A stretch of DNA of 64,000 nt. Source: Janthinobacterium aquaticum (GTDB lineage: Bacteria > Pseudomonadota > Gammaproteobacteria > Burkholderiales > Burkholderiaceae_D). Made by a program: the position numbers and the translations under genes. The stretch is from the NCBI RefSeq assembly GCF_009208565.1, contig NZ_WFLK01000015.1, positions 62,001-126,000 on the forward strand, given 5' to 3'. Of this stretch, positions 28,528 to 39,764 are shown piece after piece. Position 1 is the stretch's first letter. Each line of letters starts with the position of its first letter. Below the pieces are notes generated by a model. That model had not been told where the DNA came from, made no database searches, and saw only the letters and a program-made list of their open reading frames with translations.

Positions 28528-30069
28528 TTAATATGCGCCGGATTTCTTGAAATCAGCAATGGCCGCCGACAGAGTTGCTTCGCTGTCTTTGTCGAGTTGC
28601 TTGGTTTCTTCGATCTTGGCCAGCAGAGCAGCTTGCTTGGTCTTCATGTAAGCATGAACGCCAGCTTCAAACGACAGCACTTGCTTGACTGGCACGTCGT
28701 CCATGAAGCCCTTGTTCACCGAGAACAGCGATACGGCCATCAGCGAGATCGACAGTGGCGAGTATTGGGCTTGCTTGAGCAATTCCGTTACGCGTGCACC
28801 ACGGTCGAGCTGCTTGCGGGTCGATTCGTCCAGGTCCGATGCGAACTGTGCAAATGCAGCCAGCTCACGGTATTGCGCCAGGTCGGTACGGATACCGCCG
28901 GACAGGTTTTTGATGACCTTGGTCTGGGCGGCGCCACCGACGCGCGATACGGAAATACCGGCGTTAATTGCAGGACGGATACCGGCGTTGAACAGCGAGG
29001 TTTCCAGGAAGATCTGACCGTCGGTAATCGAAATCACGTTGGTTGGAACGAATGCCGAAACGTCGCCAGCCTGGGTTTCAATGATCGGCAGTGCCGTCAG
29101 CGAACCAGTTTTGCCGGTGACTTCGCCATTGGTGAAGGCCGACACGTAGTCAGCATTCACGCGTGCTGCGCGTTCGAGCAGGCGGCTGTGCAGGTAGAAC
29201 ACGTCACCTGGGTACGCTTCGCGACCTGGTGGACGGCGCAGCAGCAGCGAGATTTGACGGTAAGCAACAGCTTGTTTCGACAGATCGTCATACACGATCA
29301 GTGCATCTTCACCGCGGTCACGGAAGTATTCGCCCATGGCGCAACCCGAGTACGGCGAGATGTATTGCATGGCGGCCGATTCCGAAGCGGAAGCAGCAAC
29401 AACGATGGTGTATTCCATCGCGCCGTGTTGTTCCAGCGAGCGCACGATGTTCTTGATCGACGAGGCTTTTTGGCCAATCGCGACGTAGATACATTTCATG
29501 CCCTGGCCTTTTTGATTGATGATCGCATCAATCGCCACAGCCGATTTACCGGTTTGACGGTCACCAATGATCAGTTCGCGCTGGCCGCGGCCAACTGGAA
29601 CCATCGCATCGATCGACTTCAGGCCGGTTTGCATTGGTTGCGAAACGGACTCACGGGCGATCACGCCCGGTGCGATTTTTTCAATCGCGGCCGTCATCGT
29701 CGTTTCGATGGCGCCTTTGCCGTCGATTGGCTGGCCCAGTGCGTTGACGACGCGGCCCAGCAGGGCAGGACCAACTGGTACTTCCAGAATGCGGCCGGTG
29801 CACTTGACCGTGTCGCCTTCGGAGATGTGCTCGTAAGCACCCAGAATCACGGCACCAACGGAGTCGCGCTCCAGATTCATGGCCAGGCCAAAGGTGTTGC
29901 CCGGGAATTCCAGCATCTCGCCTTGCATTACGTCCGACAGACCGTGGATGCGGCAGATACCGTCGGCCACGGAAATAACCGTGCCTTGGTTACGCACTTC
30001 AGCGCCGCCGTCAAGACCTTGGATCCGGCTCTTGATCAACTCGCTGATTTCAGATGGGTTGAGTTGCAT
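28528..30069 (-). CDS. atpA: ATP synthase alpha subunit
   Basis: Non-catalytic F1 subunit of 513 residues. P-loop GDRQTGKSA (about 169-177), ISVGRVGGAAQ-like [11 protein letters not shown] and the ATP synthase alpha/beta signature [14 protein letters not shown] are present. Confidence 0.98.
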   Translation of the reverse strand: MQLNPSEISELIKSRIQGLDGGAEVRNQGTVISVADGICRIHGLSDVMQGEMLEFPGNTFGLAMNLERDSVGAVILGAYEHISEGDTVKCTGRILEVPVGPALLGRVVNALGQPIDGKGAIETTMTAAIEKIAPGVIARESVSQPMQTGLKSIDAMVPVGRGQRELIIGDRQTGKSAVAIDAIINQKGQGMKCIYVAIGQKASSIKNIVRSLEQHGAMEYTIVVAASASESAAMQYISPYSGCAMGEYFRDRGEDALIVYDDLSKQAVAYRQISLLLRRPPGREAYPGDVFYLHSRLLERAARVNADYVSAFTNGEVTGKTGSLTALPIIETQAGDVSAFVPTNVISITDGQIFLETSLFNAGIRPAINAGISVSRVGGAAQTKVIKNLSGGIRTDLAQYRELAAFAQFASDLDESTRKQLDRGARVTELLKQAQYSPLSISLMAVSLFSVNKGFMDDVPVKQVLSFEAGVHAYMKTKQAALLAKIEETKQLDKDSEATLSAAIADFKKSGAY

Positions 30070-30171
30070 ACTAACTCCTAAAATTGTTTCTCTCAGCTTG
30101 CGCGAGGGGTAAGGGTCTGTCTAAGCTGGCCTGCCGAAGCGCGCGTCTTGCGACACGTTTCACGAGGCGTT

Positions 30172-30717
30172 TTACGACACCAGTGCAGCGTGCAGTTGCT
30201 GCAATTTGGCGCGCACCGAAGTATCGAGCACCTGGTCGCCAACAACCACGCGCACGCCGCCGAGCAGCGATGGATCCACTGTGACGGCAGGGTTGAGCTT
30301 ACGACTGAATTTCTTTTCCAGCGTTGCGACCAGCTCGGCCGTTTGGCCTTCGCTCAGATCGAAAGCGCTCGTGATCTCGGCGTCAGCCGCACCTTCCACA
30401 CTGTTTTTCAGTGCATGGAATTGCGCGCCGATTTCCGGCAGCAGGCTGATGCGGCCATTTTCGATCAACATCGTGACGAAGTTTTTCACTTCTTCATTGA
30501 GCGGCGATTTCAACAACGACAGGATAGTGGTGGTAACGTCGCTTTCCGAAACTTTCGGATTGCGCGCGTACGCTTGCACCTCGGGATGGCTACCGATCTG
30601 GGCCAATTCGGACACCAGTTCGGACCATGCCGCGAGGCTGCTGGACTCCTTACCTGCTTGGGCTACGCGGAACAAAGCTTCCGCGTAGGGACGGGCGACG
30701 GTTGCGAGTTCTGCCAT
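30172..30717 (-). CDS. atpH: ATP synthase delta subunit
   Basis: 181-residue peripheral-stalk subunit joining F1 to the b dimer. The N-terminal helical domain ([11 protein letters not shown]) and the C-terminal [18 protein letters not shown] motif are typical. Confidence 0.97.
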   Translation of the reverse strand: MAELATVARPYAEALFRVAQAGKESSSLAAWSELVSELAQIGSHPEVQAYARNPKVSESDVTTTILSLLKSPLNEEVKNFVTMLIENGRISLLPEIGAQFHALKNSVEGAADAEITSAFDLSEGQTAELVATLEKKFSRKLNPAVTVDPSLLGGVRVVVGDQVLDTSVRAKLQQLHAALVS

Positions 30718-30719
30718 GA

Positions 30720-31190
30720 TTACAGCTCGACAGCAAGACGCTGCAACATTTCGGCGTGAGCCGCTTGATTTACTTCGCGCTTCAAGATCTGCTCAGCACC
30801 CTTGATCGCCAGGTCAGCCACCTGAGCGCGCAATTGTTCGCGTGCTTTCGACAGTTGCTGCTCGGCGTCCGACTGGGCTTGCGCAATGATACGCGCAGCT
30901 TCAGCTTGTGCATTTTGCTTGATCTCTTCAGCAACCAGCTGCGCGCGCTTTTCAGCGTCCGCAACGCGTTGCGAAGCTTCTTCACGTGCACCGTTCAATG
31001 CCTCTTGCGCACGCTTTTCAGCGACTGCCATCGAAGCCTGACCTTGATCGGCCGCAGCCAATCCATCCGCGATTCGTTTGGCACGCTCATCCAGCGCCGT
31101 GTTCAGCGCTGGAAATACGAACTTCATCGAGAACCAGACCAACACCGCGAAGGTGATCATCTGGCCGATGAGCGACATATTGATGTCCAT
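30720..31190 (-). CDS. atpF: ATP synthase b subunit
   Basis: 156-residue stator subunit: one N-terminal membrane helix (about 6-25) followed by a long charged, Ala/Gln/Glu-rich helix from about 30 to 156 that forms the right-handed coiled-coil dimer. It starts ten residues before [14 protein letters not shown]. Confidence 0.97.
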   Translation of the reverse strand: MDINMSLIGQMITFAVLVWFSMKFVFPALNTALDERAKRIADGLAAADQGQASMAVAEKRAQEALNGAREEASQRVADAEKRAQLVAEEIKQNAQAEAARIIAQAQSDAEQQLSKAREQLRAQVADLAIKGAEQILKREVNQAAHAEMLQRLAVEL

Positions 31191-31233
31191 ACCTTTGCTC
31201 CTGACTAAAAGTTTCTCCTAGGGTTGGAGCGAA

Positions 31234-31521
<288 letters not shown>

Positions 31522-31571
31522 CTAAATTTAAAAACGAAAGGTACTAAAAAAACAAAATATAAAGTTGCTGA

Positions 31572-32402
<831 letters not shown>

Positions 32403-32432
32403 TCAAGGCAAAACTGGCCCCAAAACCAATGA

Positions 32433-32801
32433 TTAAACAGCGAGCAATGAAAACCAGTATGCTAAGGTTGCCACCGCGAAACCCAAGATCAGCCATAACC
32501 AGGCGGCCGACTGAAACAACACCAGTGCCAATATAAACAGCACCGCTGTGATAAATATTTTCACCATCTCCGCGCGAACGTGCGCGCGAAATGCCTTTTT
32601 GGCGTCGCTTGACCCGCTGACGACCAGCATGGCGTAGACCAGGCTGCCGATGACGGCGATGCCGCCGCCGCATGCTGCGGACCAGCCTTTGACACTGCCG
32701 CCGAAAAACAGGGTAACAGTGGCAAAACTGATGGCAATTGCTAGCTGCAAGGCAACTACTTTGTAGACTGGTTTGGCAATGTTTTGCTTAGAATCACTCA
32801 A
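32433..32801 (-). CDS. atpI: ATP synthase assembly protein I
   Basis: 122-residue protein with four hydrophobic helices, in the canonical first position of the atp operon. AtpI helps c-ring assembly or acts with Mg2+/Ca2+ transport. The conserved GGGIAVIGSLVYA segment fits the family. Confidence 0.9.
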   Translation of the reverse strand: MSDSKQNIAKPVYKVVALQLAIAISFATVTLFFGGSVKGWSAACGGGIAVIGSLVYAMLVVSGSSDAKKAFRAHVRAEMVKIFITAVLFILALVLFQSAAWLWLILGFAVATLAYWFSLLAV

Positions 32802-32954
32802 TTACCAGTTCCCAGGAAAAAGCTACACACGCAAAGACACGGGATTATAGTTGGCTTTGATATACAGAGTCAAACGCTCACGCACCGCTGCAGCGCGTTT
32901 GCTGCATGAAACAGACGCTTTACCGACACTTCACTGCGCTTTGCACCAACATAT

Positions 32955-32983
32955 GGCAAAGCCGCTTGTCCAGCGGCTTTGCC
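32955..32983 (-). terminator. 12-bp hairpin between parB and atpI
   Basis: GGCAAAGCCGCT and AGCGGCTTTGCC pair perfectly around a 5-base loop, 45 bases after the parB stop. There is no T run, so it could be a weak terminator or an mRNA 3'-end stabiliser separating parAB from atp. Confidence 0.55.
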
Positions 32984-33027
32984 TCATGTTATCAACTGGC
33001 TATTCAAGCACGTGCTTAAGCATGTAT

Positions 33028-33909
33028 TTAAGCACGTAAGCGACTGAGCACGCCATCCAGTACGTCAAGATCGGCAAAATCGATCACCAGCTGACCGCGC
33101 CCCTTGCTGCCCATCTTGAAGACCACCGGCGTTGCCAGGGTGTCAGACAGCTCTTCTTCCAGGCGCGCGATATCGCCCGACTTTTCTTTTACACGCGGTT
33201 CGACGGGATTAGACGCTTCTTCCTGCGTCCGGTTCACCAGTTTTTCCGTTTCCCGCACCGACAGGCGTTTGGCCACCACCTGGTTGGCCAGCGTGATTTG
33301 GGTGGCAGCATCGACTGCCAGCAGGGCGCGTGCATGGCCCATGTCGATATCGCCGGCCATCAGCATGGTTTGCACTGGCATCGCCAGGTTCATCAGCCGC
33401 AACAGGTTCGACACAGCACTGCGCGAGCGTCCCAGCGCAGTGGCCGCTTGCTCATGCGTGAAACTGAAGTCGGAAATCAAGCGGTGGATGCCTTGCGCCT
33501 CTTCCAGCGGGTTCAGGTCTTCGCGCTGGATATTTTCAATCAGCGCCATGGCGGCGGCAGCCAGATCATCAACATCGCGTACCAGTACCGGTACTTCGGT
33601 CAGGCCGGCAATCTGCGAAGCGCGGAAACGGCGCTCGCCAGCGATGATTTCATATTTAATAACACCGCTCAGGGTGTCCTGGCCGATCGGGCGCACCAGG
33701 ATCGGCTGCATCAAGCCCTGCGCCTTGATCGAGGCGGCCAGTTCGTTCAGCGCGCCTTCGTCCATACGCGTGCGCGGCTGGTATTTGCCGGCTTGCATTT
33801 GTGATACCGGCAAGTTGCTCGGTTGGTTCTGTTCGGGCGCAGCCATGTCGCCGCCGCCCAAGAGGGCGTCGAGCCCACGGCCAAGGCCTTTTAATTTTTT
33901 GGTTGCCAT
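33028..33909 (-). CDS. parB: chromosome partitioning protein ParB
   Basis: 293-residue CTP-dependent clamp that loads at parS and organises origin DNA. The N-terminal GLGRGLDALLGG box, the CTP/parS-loading motif AGERRFRASQ (about 90-99), ENIQREDLNPLEEA and the HTH FTHEQAATALGRSRSAVSN are all visible. It follows parA by 9 bases. Four parS-like sites lie at 37.6-42.5 kb. Confidence 0.97.
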   Translation of the reverse strand: MATKKLKGLGRGLDALLGGGDMAAPEQNQPSNLPVSQMQAGKYQPRTRMDEGALNELAASIKAQGLMQPILVRPIGQDTLSGVIKYEIIAGERRFRASQIAGLTEVPVLVRDVDDLAAAAMALIENIQREDLNPLEEAQGIHRLISDFSFTHEQAATALGRSRSAVSNLLRLMNLAMPVQTMLMAGDIDMGHARALLAVDAATQITLANQVVAKRLSVRETEKLVNRTQEEASNPVEPRVKEKSGDIARLEEELSDTLATPVVFKMGSKGRGQLVIDFADLDVLDGVLSRLRA

Positions 33910-33918
33910 GCTATCTCT

Positions 33919-34689
33919 TTACATATGTTTGATACGTTCAACCATCTCTGCGCCAAACGCGATATACGCCTGCGCGCCTTTCGAGCTCGGATCGAACGTC
34001 ACGCCGGGCACGCCATACGATGGCGCTTCGGCCAGGCGCACGTTGCGCGGGATGATGGTCTTGAAGACCTTGTCGCCGAAGTGCTGTTCCAGCTGGGCCG
34101 ACACTTGTTGTGATAATGTCATGCGCGGATCGAACATCACGCGCAGCAGACCGATGATCTTCAATTCCTGATTCAGGTTGGCATGCACCTTCTTGATAGT
34201 GTTGACCAGGTCGGACAAGCCTTCGAGCGCATAGTACTCGCACTGCATCGGAATGATCACGCCATGCGCAGCGCACAGGCCGTTCAGGGTCAGCATCGAC
34301 AATGCCGGCGGACAGTCGATCAGGATGAAGTCGTAGTCGGCGTCGACTTCGGCCAGCGCATCCTTCAGGCGACGCTCGCGGTTATCGAGTTCGACCATCT
34401 CCACTTCGGCGCCGGCCAGTTCGCGGTTCGACGGCAGCACATCGAAGCGCCCTGCTTCCGAACGCTGGCGTGCCGTCTTGACATCGGACTCGCCCAACAT
34501 CACTTCATAGGTCGATGCTTCCAGACCAGCCTTGTTGATGCCGGCGCCCATGGTGGCATTACCCTGCGGGTCGAGGTCAACCAGCAGCACGCGCTGGTTC
34601 AGTTTGGCCAGTCCGGCCGACAGATTGACGCTCGTTGTGGTTTTACCAACACCACCCTTTTGATTTGCTACACAAAAAATTTTGGCCAT
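33919..34689 (-). CDS. parA: chromosome partitioning ATPase ParA (Soj type)
   Basis: 256-residue deviant Walker ATPase; KGGVGKTT occupies 11-18 and the switch region IDCPPALSM lies near 124-132. It binds DNA non-specifically and drives segregation of ParB-parS complexes. Upstream, toward rsmG, lies an exact 9-bp-phased AT-rich array that must contain or overlap its promoter. Confidence 0.97.
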   Translation of the reverse strand: MAKIFCVANQKGGVGKTTTSVNLSAGLAKLNQRVLLVDLDPQGNATMGAGINKAGLEASTYEVMLGESDVKTARQRSEAGRFDVLPSNRELAGAEVEMVELDNRERRLKDALAEVDADYDFILIDCPPALSMLTLNGLCAAHGVIIPMQCEYYALEGLSDLVNTIKKVHANLNQELKIIGLLRVMFDPRMTLSQQVSAQLEQHFGDKVFKTIIPRNVRLAEAPSYGVPGVTFDPSSKGAQAYIAFGAEMVERIKHM

Positions 34690-34751
34690 GTATCTTCTAT
34701 TTTTTAATAAACACCAACAAATTCGATTCGCCCGGCATCTCCACCGAAACG

Positions 34752-34858
34752 ATGTATACTATTTATACTGAATAAATCATTTATACTATTTATACGGTTA
34801 ATACTATTTATATGGTTTATACCGTATAAACGATTTATATGATTTATATAGTTATTTC
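34752..34858. repeat. twelve-unit 9-bp-phased array upstream of parA
   Basis: From 34752 the sequence divides without a gap into twelve 9-base units of consensus ATTTATACT. Four units match it exactly or with only the last base changed, and two (third and ninth) are reversed or diverged. The last unit ends in the rsmG stop codon. On the parA coding strand the units read AGTATAAAT, each containing a -10-like TATAAA. Confidence 0.85.
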
Positions 34859-35501
34859 AAACTCTTGCAATAAAGACCAGATGACGCTCTGCATTCAGCC
34901 CTGGCACCGTGATCTGGCGTAGCTCTGTGACTTTCCACTCTGCTGGCAGTCGCTCGCGCTCGTCTGGCGGCGCCACCCCTTTCAGGGCAATGAATTGGCC
35001 GCCCTCTTCCAGCACATGGCCCGACCAGTTGACGAAGTCGGACAGGTCGGCAAAAGCGCGCGAGGTGATCACATCGAACTTTTGCTTCACTTCCAGCTGC
35101 TCGACGCGCTTGGTGTACACCGTAACGTTAGCCAACCCCAGTTCAGCCTTCACTTGCGTCAGAAACGCGGTTTTCTTGTGGACCGTGTCGATCATCGATA
35201 CCTTGACGTCGGGCCGGGTAATGGCCAAGACCATGCCAGGCAAGCCGCCGCCGGCGCCTACGTCCAGTACATGCTTGGCATCGGCAAACGCCGGCACGGC
35301 AGCCAGCGAATCGAGCACATGCAGGGTCAGCATCTGCAGCGGATCACGGACCGAGGTCAGGTTATAAACACTGTTCCACTTGGCCAGCAGGGCCAGGTAG
35401 TCGAGCAGCTTTTCCACCTGTTCCGGCGTCAATGCCAGGCCCAGTTCCTTGATGCCGTCATTCAAAATCGGGGCCAGTGCGGCCCGGTCAAACTGCTTCA
35501 T
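34857..35501 (-). CDS. rsmG: 16S rRNA (guanine-527-N7) methyltransferase
   Basis: 214-residue cytoplasmic methyltransferase acting on 16S rRNA G527. The AdoMet motif [10 protein letters not shown] lies at about 80-89, with YNLTSVRDP upstream as a family marker. The start overlaps the mnmG stop as ATGA, the usual gidA-gidB coupling. Confidence 0.96.
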   Translation of the reverse strand: MKQFDRAALAPILNDGIKELGLALTPEQVEKLLDYLALLAKWNSVYNLTSVRDPLQMLTLHVLDSLAAVPAFADAKHVLDVGAGGGLPGMVLAITRPDVKVSMIDTVHKKTAFLTQVKAELGLANVTVYTKRVEQLEVKQKFDVITSRAFADLSDFVNWSGHVLEEGGQFIALKGVAPPDERERLPAEWKVTELRQITVPGLNAERHLVFIARV

Positions 35502-37432
35502 TCAACAACCTCATCCTTGATTTGTGTTTGTGCGGCGCCGAAACCACGCTTTTTCAGGTGGACCAGCAGCAGCGAAATGGCTGCCGGCGTGACGCCGGAA
35601 ATGCGCGAAGCCTGGCCCAGCGTTTCAGGGCGCTGCTTGTCGAGTTTCTGGCGTACTTCCACCGACAGCGCACTGATATCGAGATAGTTGAACCCTTCCG
35701 GCAAGGCCAGGTTTTCATAGTGCTCGTGACGCTCGATTTCCTTGCTCTGGCGCTCGATATAGCCGGCATACTTGAGCTGGATTTCCACCTGTTCGCGCAC
35801 GGCGGCGTCATCCACGCCAGGGCCGGCCAGCGACTGGCCTTCCATACCCGTCATGCTCATCAGGGTGTCGTACGCCACGTTCGGACGGCGCAGCAGGTCG
35901 GCCAGCGAGTATTCGCGCTCGATCGCCTGGCCCACGATGCGCTCGGACTCGGCCGCGGCCAGGATGCGCGGATTGACCCACGTGGAACGCAGGCGCTCCA
36001 GCTCCACCGCCACGGCTTCGCGCTTGCGCTCGAACGCTTCCCACTGTGCATCGCCCACGCAGCCCAGGGCGCGACCGATTTCGGTCAGGCGCATGTCGGC
36101 ATTGTCTTCACGCAGGCTCAAGCGGTATTCGGCGCGGCTGGTAAACATGCGGTATGGTTCCTGCACGCCTTGCGTGATCAGGTCATCGACCAGCACGCCC
36201 AGATAGGCTTCGGAGCGGGCAGGCGTCCACGAGTCCTTGCCTTGCGTCAGCAACGCCGCATTGATGCCGGCCAACATGCCCTGCGCTGCCGCTTCCTCGT
36301 AGCCGGTGGTGCCGTTGAGCTGGCCGGCAAAGAACAGACCCGAGATCGCCTTGGTTTCCAGCGACGCCTTCAGGCCGCGCGGATCGAAATAATCGTATTC
36401 GATGGCATAGCCCGGGCGCAAGATATGCGCGTTTTCCATGCCCTTCATCGACTGTACCAGCGCAATTTGCACGTCAAACGGCAAGCTGGTGGAGATGCCG
36501 TTCGGGTAGAACTCGTGCGTGCTCAAGCCTTCGGGCTCGAGGAAAATCTGGTGCGATTCCTTGCTTGAAAAGCGATGGATTTTGTCTTCGATCGACGGGC
36601 AATAGCGTGGGCCGACACCTTCGATGACGCCTGTATACATCGGGCTGCGGTCGAGGCCGGCGCGAATGATGTCGTGCGTCTGGCTGTTGGTATGCGTGAC
36701 CCAGCAAGGTACCTGGCGCGGATGCATCGCGGTATTGCCCATGACGGAAAACACCGGCACCGGATCGAGGTCACCGGGCTGCTCCTGCATCACCGAAAAA
36801 TCGATGCTGCGGCCATCAATGCGTGGCGGCGTACCGGTTTTCAGGCGCCCTTGCGGCAGCTTGAGTTCCTTCAGGCGGCTCGACAACGAGATCGCTGGTG
36901 GATCACCGGCACGGCCGGCAGCGTAGTTATTGAGGCCCACGTGGATCTTGCCATCGAGGAAGGTCCCGGCCGTCAGCACCACGGCGCGCGCCAGGAACTT
37001 CAGGCCGATCTGCGTCACGGCGCCGACCACGCGGTCGCCCTCAACCATCAGGTCGTCAACAGCCTGCTGGAACAGCCACAGGTTGGGCTGGTTTTCCAGG
37101 CGCTCGCGGATGGCGGCCTTGTACAGGATGCGGTCGGCCTGGGCGCGCGTGGCGCGCACGGCAGGGCCTTTGGAAGAGTTGAGGATACGAAACTGAATGC
37201 CCGATTCATCGGTAGCAATCGCCATGGCGCCGCCCATGGCGTCGACTTCCTTGACCAGATGGCCTTTGCCGATACCACCGATGGACGGGTTGCACGACAT
37301 CTGGCCCAGGGTCTCGATATTATGGGTAAGTAACAGCGTCTTTTGTCCCATGCGGGCTGACGCGAGGGCCGCCTCGGTACCGGCGTGACCACCACCGACA
37401 ACGATAACGTCGAATTCAGAAGGAAATAACAT
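35498..37432 (-). CDS. mnmG: tRNA 5-carboxymethylaminomethyluridine modification enzyme MnmG (GidA)
   Basis: 644-residue FAD enzyme that, with MnmE, modifies the wobble uridine of tRNAs. The FAD site [14 protein letters not shown] begins at residue 11. Conserved [24 protein letters not shown] and the late GYEEAAAQG are present. MnmG-RsmG-ParA-ParB-Atp order is typical of origin-proximal DNA. Confidence 0.97.
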   Translation of the reverse strand: MLFPSEFDVIVVGGGHAGTEAALASARMGQKTLLLTHNIETLGQMSCNPSIGGIGKGHLVKEVDAMGGAMAIATDESGIQFRILNSSKGPAVRATRAQADRILYKAAIRERLENQPNLWLFQQAVDDLMVEGDRVVGAVTQIGLKFLARAVVLTAGTFLDGKIHVGLNNYAAGRAGDPPAISLSSRLKELKLPQGRLKTGTPPRIDGRSIDFSVMQEQPGDLDPVPVFSVMGNTAMHPRQVPCWVTHTNSQTHDIIRAGLDRSPMYTGVIEGVGPRYCPSIEDKIHRFSSKESHQIFLEPEGLSTHEFYPNGISTSLPFDVQIALVQSMKGMENAHILRPGYAIEYDYFDPRGLKASLETKAISGLFFAGQLNGTTGYEEAAAQGMLAGINAALLTQGKDSWTPARSEAYLGVLVDDLITQGVQEPYRMFTSRAEYRLSLREDNADMRLTEIGRALGCVGDAQWEAFERKREAVAVELERLRSTWVNPRILAAAESERIVGQAIEREYSLADLLRRPNVAYDTLMSMTGMEGQSLAGPGVDDAAVREQVEIQLKYAGYIERQSKEIERHEHYENLALPEGFNYLDISALSVEVRQKLDKQRPETLGQASRISGVTPAAISLLLVHLKKRGFGAAQTQIKDEVVE

Positions 37433-37600
37433 AAGTAATCAGTAAAGTGCGCAGTAAAAGTGCGCCATCAAAAGTGCACAGTAACAATGCGGGTGAAAAA
37501 TGCGGGGATAGGGTTCGATTATAGAGTCTTTTTGCCGTCGTAACCTTGGGCAGCCAATTATTTGCTTAATTTTTACTCAGCCATGTATTGGCTGGATCAA

Positions 37601-37616
37601 CGCTCCACGTGAAACA
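37601..37616. promoter_or_regulatory. parS-like site 1
   Basis: CGCTCCACGTGAAACA differs from the general parS form TGTTNCACGTGNAACA at two bases, both in the left arm. Confidence 0.6.
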
Positions 37617-37657
37617 GCAGTTTATCTGTCGACGCTATCGTTATCTTTATCATGGAT

Positions 37658-37673
37658 GGTTTCACGTGGAACC
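37658..37673. promoter_or_regulatory. parS-like site 2
   Basis: GGTTTCACGTGGAACC matches the core GTTNCACGTGNAAC exactly, and its arms extend outward to a 20-base imperfect palindrome (ATGGTT...AACCAT). Confidence 0.75.
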
Positions 37674-37724
37674 ATGCGATAGCGTGGAAACGGGAGTAAG
37701 CTAGGTTGTCCATTTGCAGGAGCG

Positions 37725-38885
37725 ATGATGTCCAATTTCCAGTTCCGTACTGTTCCTATCCTGATTAACGAAGTCGGTGCGGCCAACCGACTGGGCGAGC
37801 TGATCGCGCAACACTTCCCCAGCGTCCGACGGGTGCTGCTGGTAACCGATGCGGGCTTCCTGCGCACCGGACTGGTGGAGCAACCCATGCAAAGCCTGCG
37901 CGATGCAGGACTCGAAGTGCAGATCTATTCGGATGTACAGGCAGACCCGCCTGAGGCCGTCGTGCTGTCCGCCGTGGAAACGGCCAGATTGTTTCACGTG
38001 GAACTGGTGATTGGCCTGGGTGGTGGCAGCTCGATGGATGTCGCCAAACTGATTGCCGTGCTGGCGCCAGGTACCCAAACACTGTCAACCATGTACGGTA
38101 TCGGTAATGTGCAGGGTTCCCGTATGCCGCTGGTACAGCTACCGACTACAGCGGGTACCGGATCGGAAGTCACTAACATTTCCATAGTCACCACCGGCGC
38201 CACCAGCAAGATGGGCGTGGTGGCGCCCCAACTGTATGCCGACCTGGTCATCCTCGACGCCAGCCTGACGCTGGGCTTGCCCGCCGCCGTGACGGCCGCC
38301 ACCGGCATCGATGCGATGGTGCATGCTATTGAAGCCTATACCAGTCGCCATCTGAAAAATCCGCTGTCCGATATGCTGGCCTTGCAAGCGCTGTCACTAC
38401 TATCTGAGAACCTGCTGCCCGCCTGCCGCGATGGTCAGAACATGGCAGCACGCCAGGCCATGCTGCTTGGTGCAACGCTGGCGGGCCAGGCGTTTTCCAA
38501 TGCACCGGTGGCAGCTGTGCATGCGCTGGCCTATCCGATCGGCGGCCAGTTCCACGTGCCACATGGTTTATCGAACGCACTGGTGCTGCCGCATGTGCTG
38601 CGCTTTAACCTGCGCCACGCTACCGAACAATATGCACAACTGGCCAGCGTAGTCGCGCCGCTGGCCACCGGCAGCAACGAAGCCCGCGCGCAGGCACTGG
38701 TAGCCACGCTGGAAGAACTTGCCGATGCAACCGGCATTGCACGCACACTGGGTGAGGTCGGGATTGTCGCTGCCGACCTCGATGCACTGGCCAAAGCCGC
38801 CATGCTGCAGACGCGCTTGCTTGGCAATAACCCGCGACCTGTTGCGCGCGAGGACGCCTTTGCGATTTATCTGGCTGCTTTGTGA
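37725..38885 (+). CDS. iron-containing alcohol dehydrogenase
   Basis: 386-residue group III dehydrogenase. The NAD-binding GGGSSMDVAK (about 99-108), LPTTAGTGSE and the metal-ligand region GIDAMVHAIEAYTS...AVHALAYPIGGQ...HVPHG are present, so the Fe site looks intact. AGGAG lies upstream of two consecutive ATG codons; either may be used. The alcohol substrate is not evident. The coding sequence carries a parS-like site near codon 90. Confidence 0.85.
   Translation: MMSNFQFRTVPILINEVGAANRLGELIAQHFPSVRRVLLVTDAGFLRTGLVEQPMQSLRDAGLEVQIYSDVQADPPEAVVLSAVETARLFHVELVIGLGGGSSMDVAKLIAVLAPGTQTLSTMYGIGNVQGSRMPLVQLPTTAGTGSEVTNISIVTTGATSKMGVVAPQLYADLVILDASLTLGLPAAVTAATGIDAMVHAIEAYTSRHLKNPLSDMLALQALSLLSENLLPACRDGQNMAARQAMLLGATLAGQAFSNAPVAAVHALAYPIGGQFHVPHGLSNALVLPHVLRFNLRHATEQYAQLASVVAPLATGSNEARAQALVATLEELADATGIARTLGEVGIVAADLDALAKAAMLQTRLLGNNPRPVAREDAFAIYLAAL
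37990..38005. promoter_or_regulatory. parS-like site 3 inside the alcohol dehydrogenase gene
   Basis: TGTTTCACGTGGAACT matches TGTTNCACGTGNAACA in all but the last base. It encodes Leu-Phe-His-Val-Glu-Leu. Confidence 0.75.
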
Positions 38886-38928
38886 ACCGGCTAACCGAAT
38901 GGTGTTCACTGCCTGTTAAACTGACTGC

Positions 38929-39720
38929 ATGACAGAGTCCATGATTCCCATCCACCCCGACGCCACGGTATTTCCATACTCGGGCTGCGCCGGCTGCCAC
39001 GACAGTGCGCCGCTGGCGTTCGAGTTCGAGTATGCCTACCAACCCATCGTCGACCTGGCCATGCGCAGTATCTACGGCCATGAAGCGCTGGTGCGCGGCC
39101 CGAATGGAGAAAGTGCCGCCAGCGTGCTGGCACAGGTGACGGATGCCAACCGCTACCGCTTTGACCAGGCCTGTCGCGTCAAGGCCGTTGCCGGTGCGGC
39201 CAGGCTGGGCATGCAGGGCTATCTGTCGATCAACTTCCTGCCCAATGCCGTCTACCGGCCTGAAGTATGCATCCGCAGCACCTTCGAAGCTGCACGCCAA
39301 TATGGTTTTCCCACCGAGAAAATCATCTTTGAAGTGACGGAAGGCGAGCGCGTGATGGACCGGCCACACCTGGTCAATATCTTCCGCGAATACCGGCGCT
39401 TCGGCTTCCAGACCGCCATCGACGATTTTGGCGCCGGTTATGCCGGCTTGAATCTGCTGTCCGAATACCAGCCGGACATTATCAAGATCGATATGGACCT
39501 GGTGCGCCAGATCGACACCCATGCCCCGCGCCAGGCCATCGTGCGCGCCATTACGGCCATGTGCGCGGAACTCAATATCCGTGTGCTGGCCGAAGGCATC
39601 GAAACTGCCGGCGAACGCGATTTCCTGGCCAGCTGCGGCATTTCGCTGATGCAGGGCTACTGGTTCAGCAAACCGGTATTCCAGGGACTGGGGCAGATAC
39701 CCGAGCACGCTTGGGCGTAA
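38929..39720 (+). CDS. EAL domain cyclic-di-GMP phosphodiesterase
   Basis: 263-residue protein consisting almost only of an EAL domain. The signature EALVRG (about 47-52), SINFLPN, the Glu in FEVTEGE, DDFGAGYAGLNLL (about 164-176), IIKIDMD, AEGIET and LMQGYWFSKP are all kept, so hydrolysis of cyclic-di-GMP is likely. The N-terminus (about 1-28) contains CAGCHDS, a Cys-rich patch of unknown use. No sensor or GGDEF domain is fused. Confidence 0.88.
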   Translation: MTESMIPIHPDATVFPYSGCAGCHDSAPLAFEFEYAYQPIVDLAMRSIYGHEALVRGPNGESAASVLAQVTDANRYRFDQACRVKAVAGAARLGMQGYLSINFLPNAVYRPEVCIRSTFEAARQYGFPTEKIIFEVTEGERVMDRPHLVNIFREYRRFGFQTAIDDFGAGYAGLNLLSEYQPDIIKIDMDLVRQIDTHAPRQAIVRAITAMCAELNIRVLAEGIETAGERDFLASCGISLMQGYWFSKPVFQGLGQIPEHAWA

Positions 39721-39751
39721 AAAATGGCCACGTGAAACGTGGCCATTTTTT
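39719..39751 (+). terminator. rho-independent terminator after the EAL gene, convergent with the 3HB hydrolase gene
   Basis: AATGGCCACG-TGAAA-CGTGGCCATTTTTT. A-rich on the left and T-rich on the right, it can work in both directions. It contains a CACGTGAAAC string but is explained by the stem. Confidence 0.9.
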
Positions 39752-39764
39752 ATGCCCTGCCGTT

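Larger units (their letters stand above)
37433..37724. other. mnmG/alcohol dehydrogenase intergenic region with two parS-like sites
   Basis: 292 bases between divergent genes. Near mnmG a short AGTGCGC/AGTGCAC sequence is repeated three times (37450-37490). The two parS-like sites follow at 37601 and 37658. No DnaA box was found here. Confidence 0.7.

Noticed and set aside
37433-37600. Origin between mnmG and the alcohol dehydrogenase, as in enterobacteria
   Set aside because: No TTATCCACA box was found there; it holds only parS-like sites and short AGTGC repeats.
38548-38563. AGTTCCACGTGCCACA as a fifth parS
   Set aside because: Two mismatches at fixed positions, one in the core; kept only as a weak candidate and not listed as a site.
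39724-39739. CACGTGAAAC parS-like string
   Set aside because: It forms part of a perfect terminator stem after the EAL gene and has four mismatches to parS.
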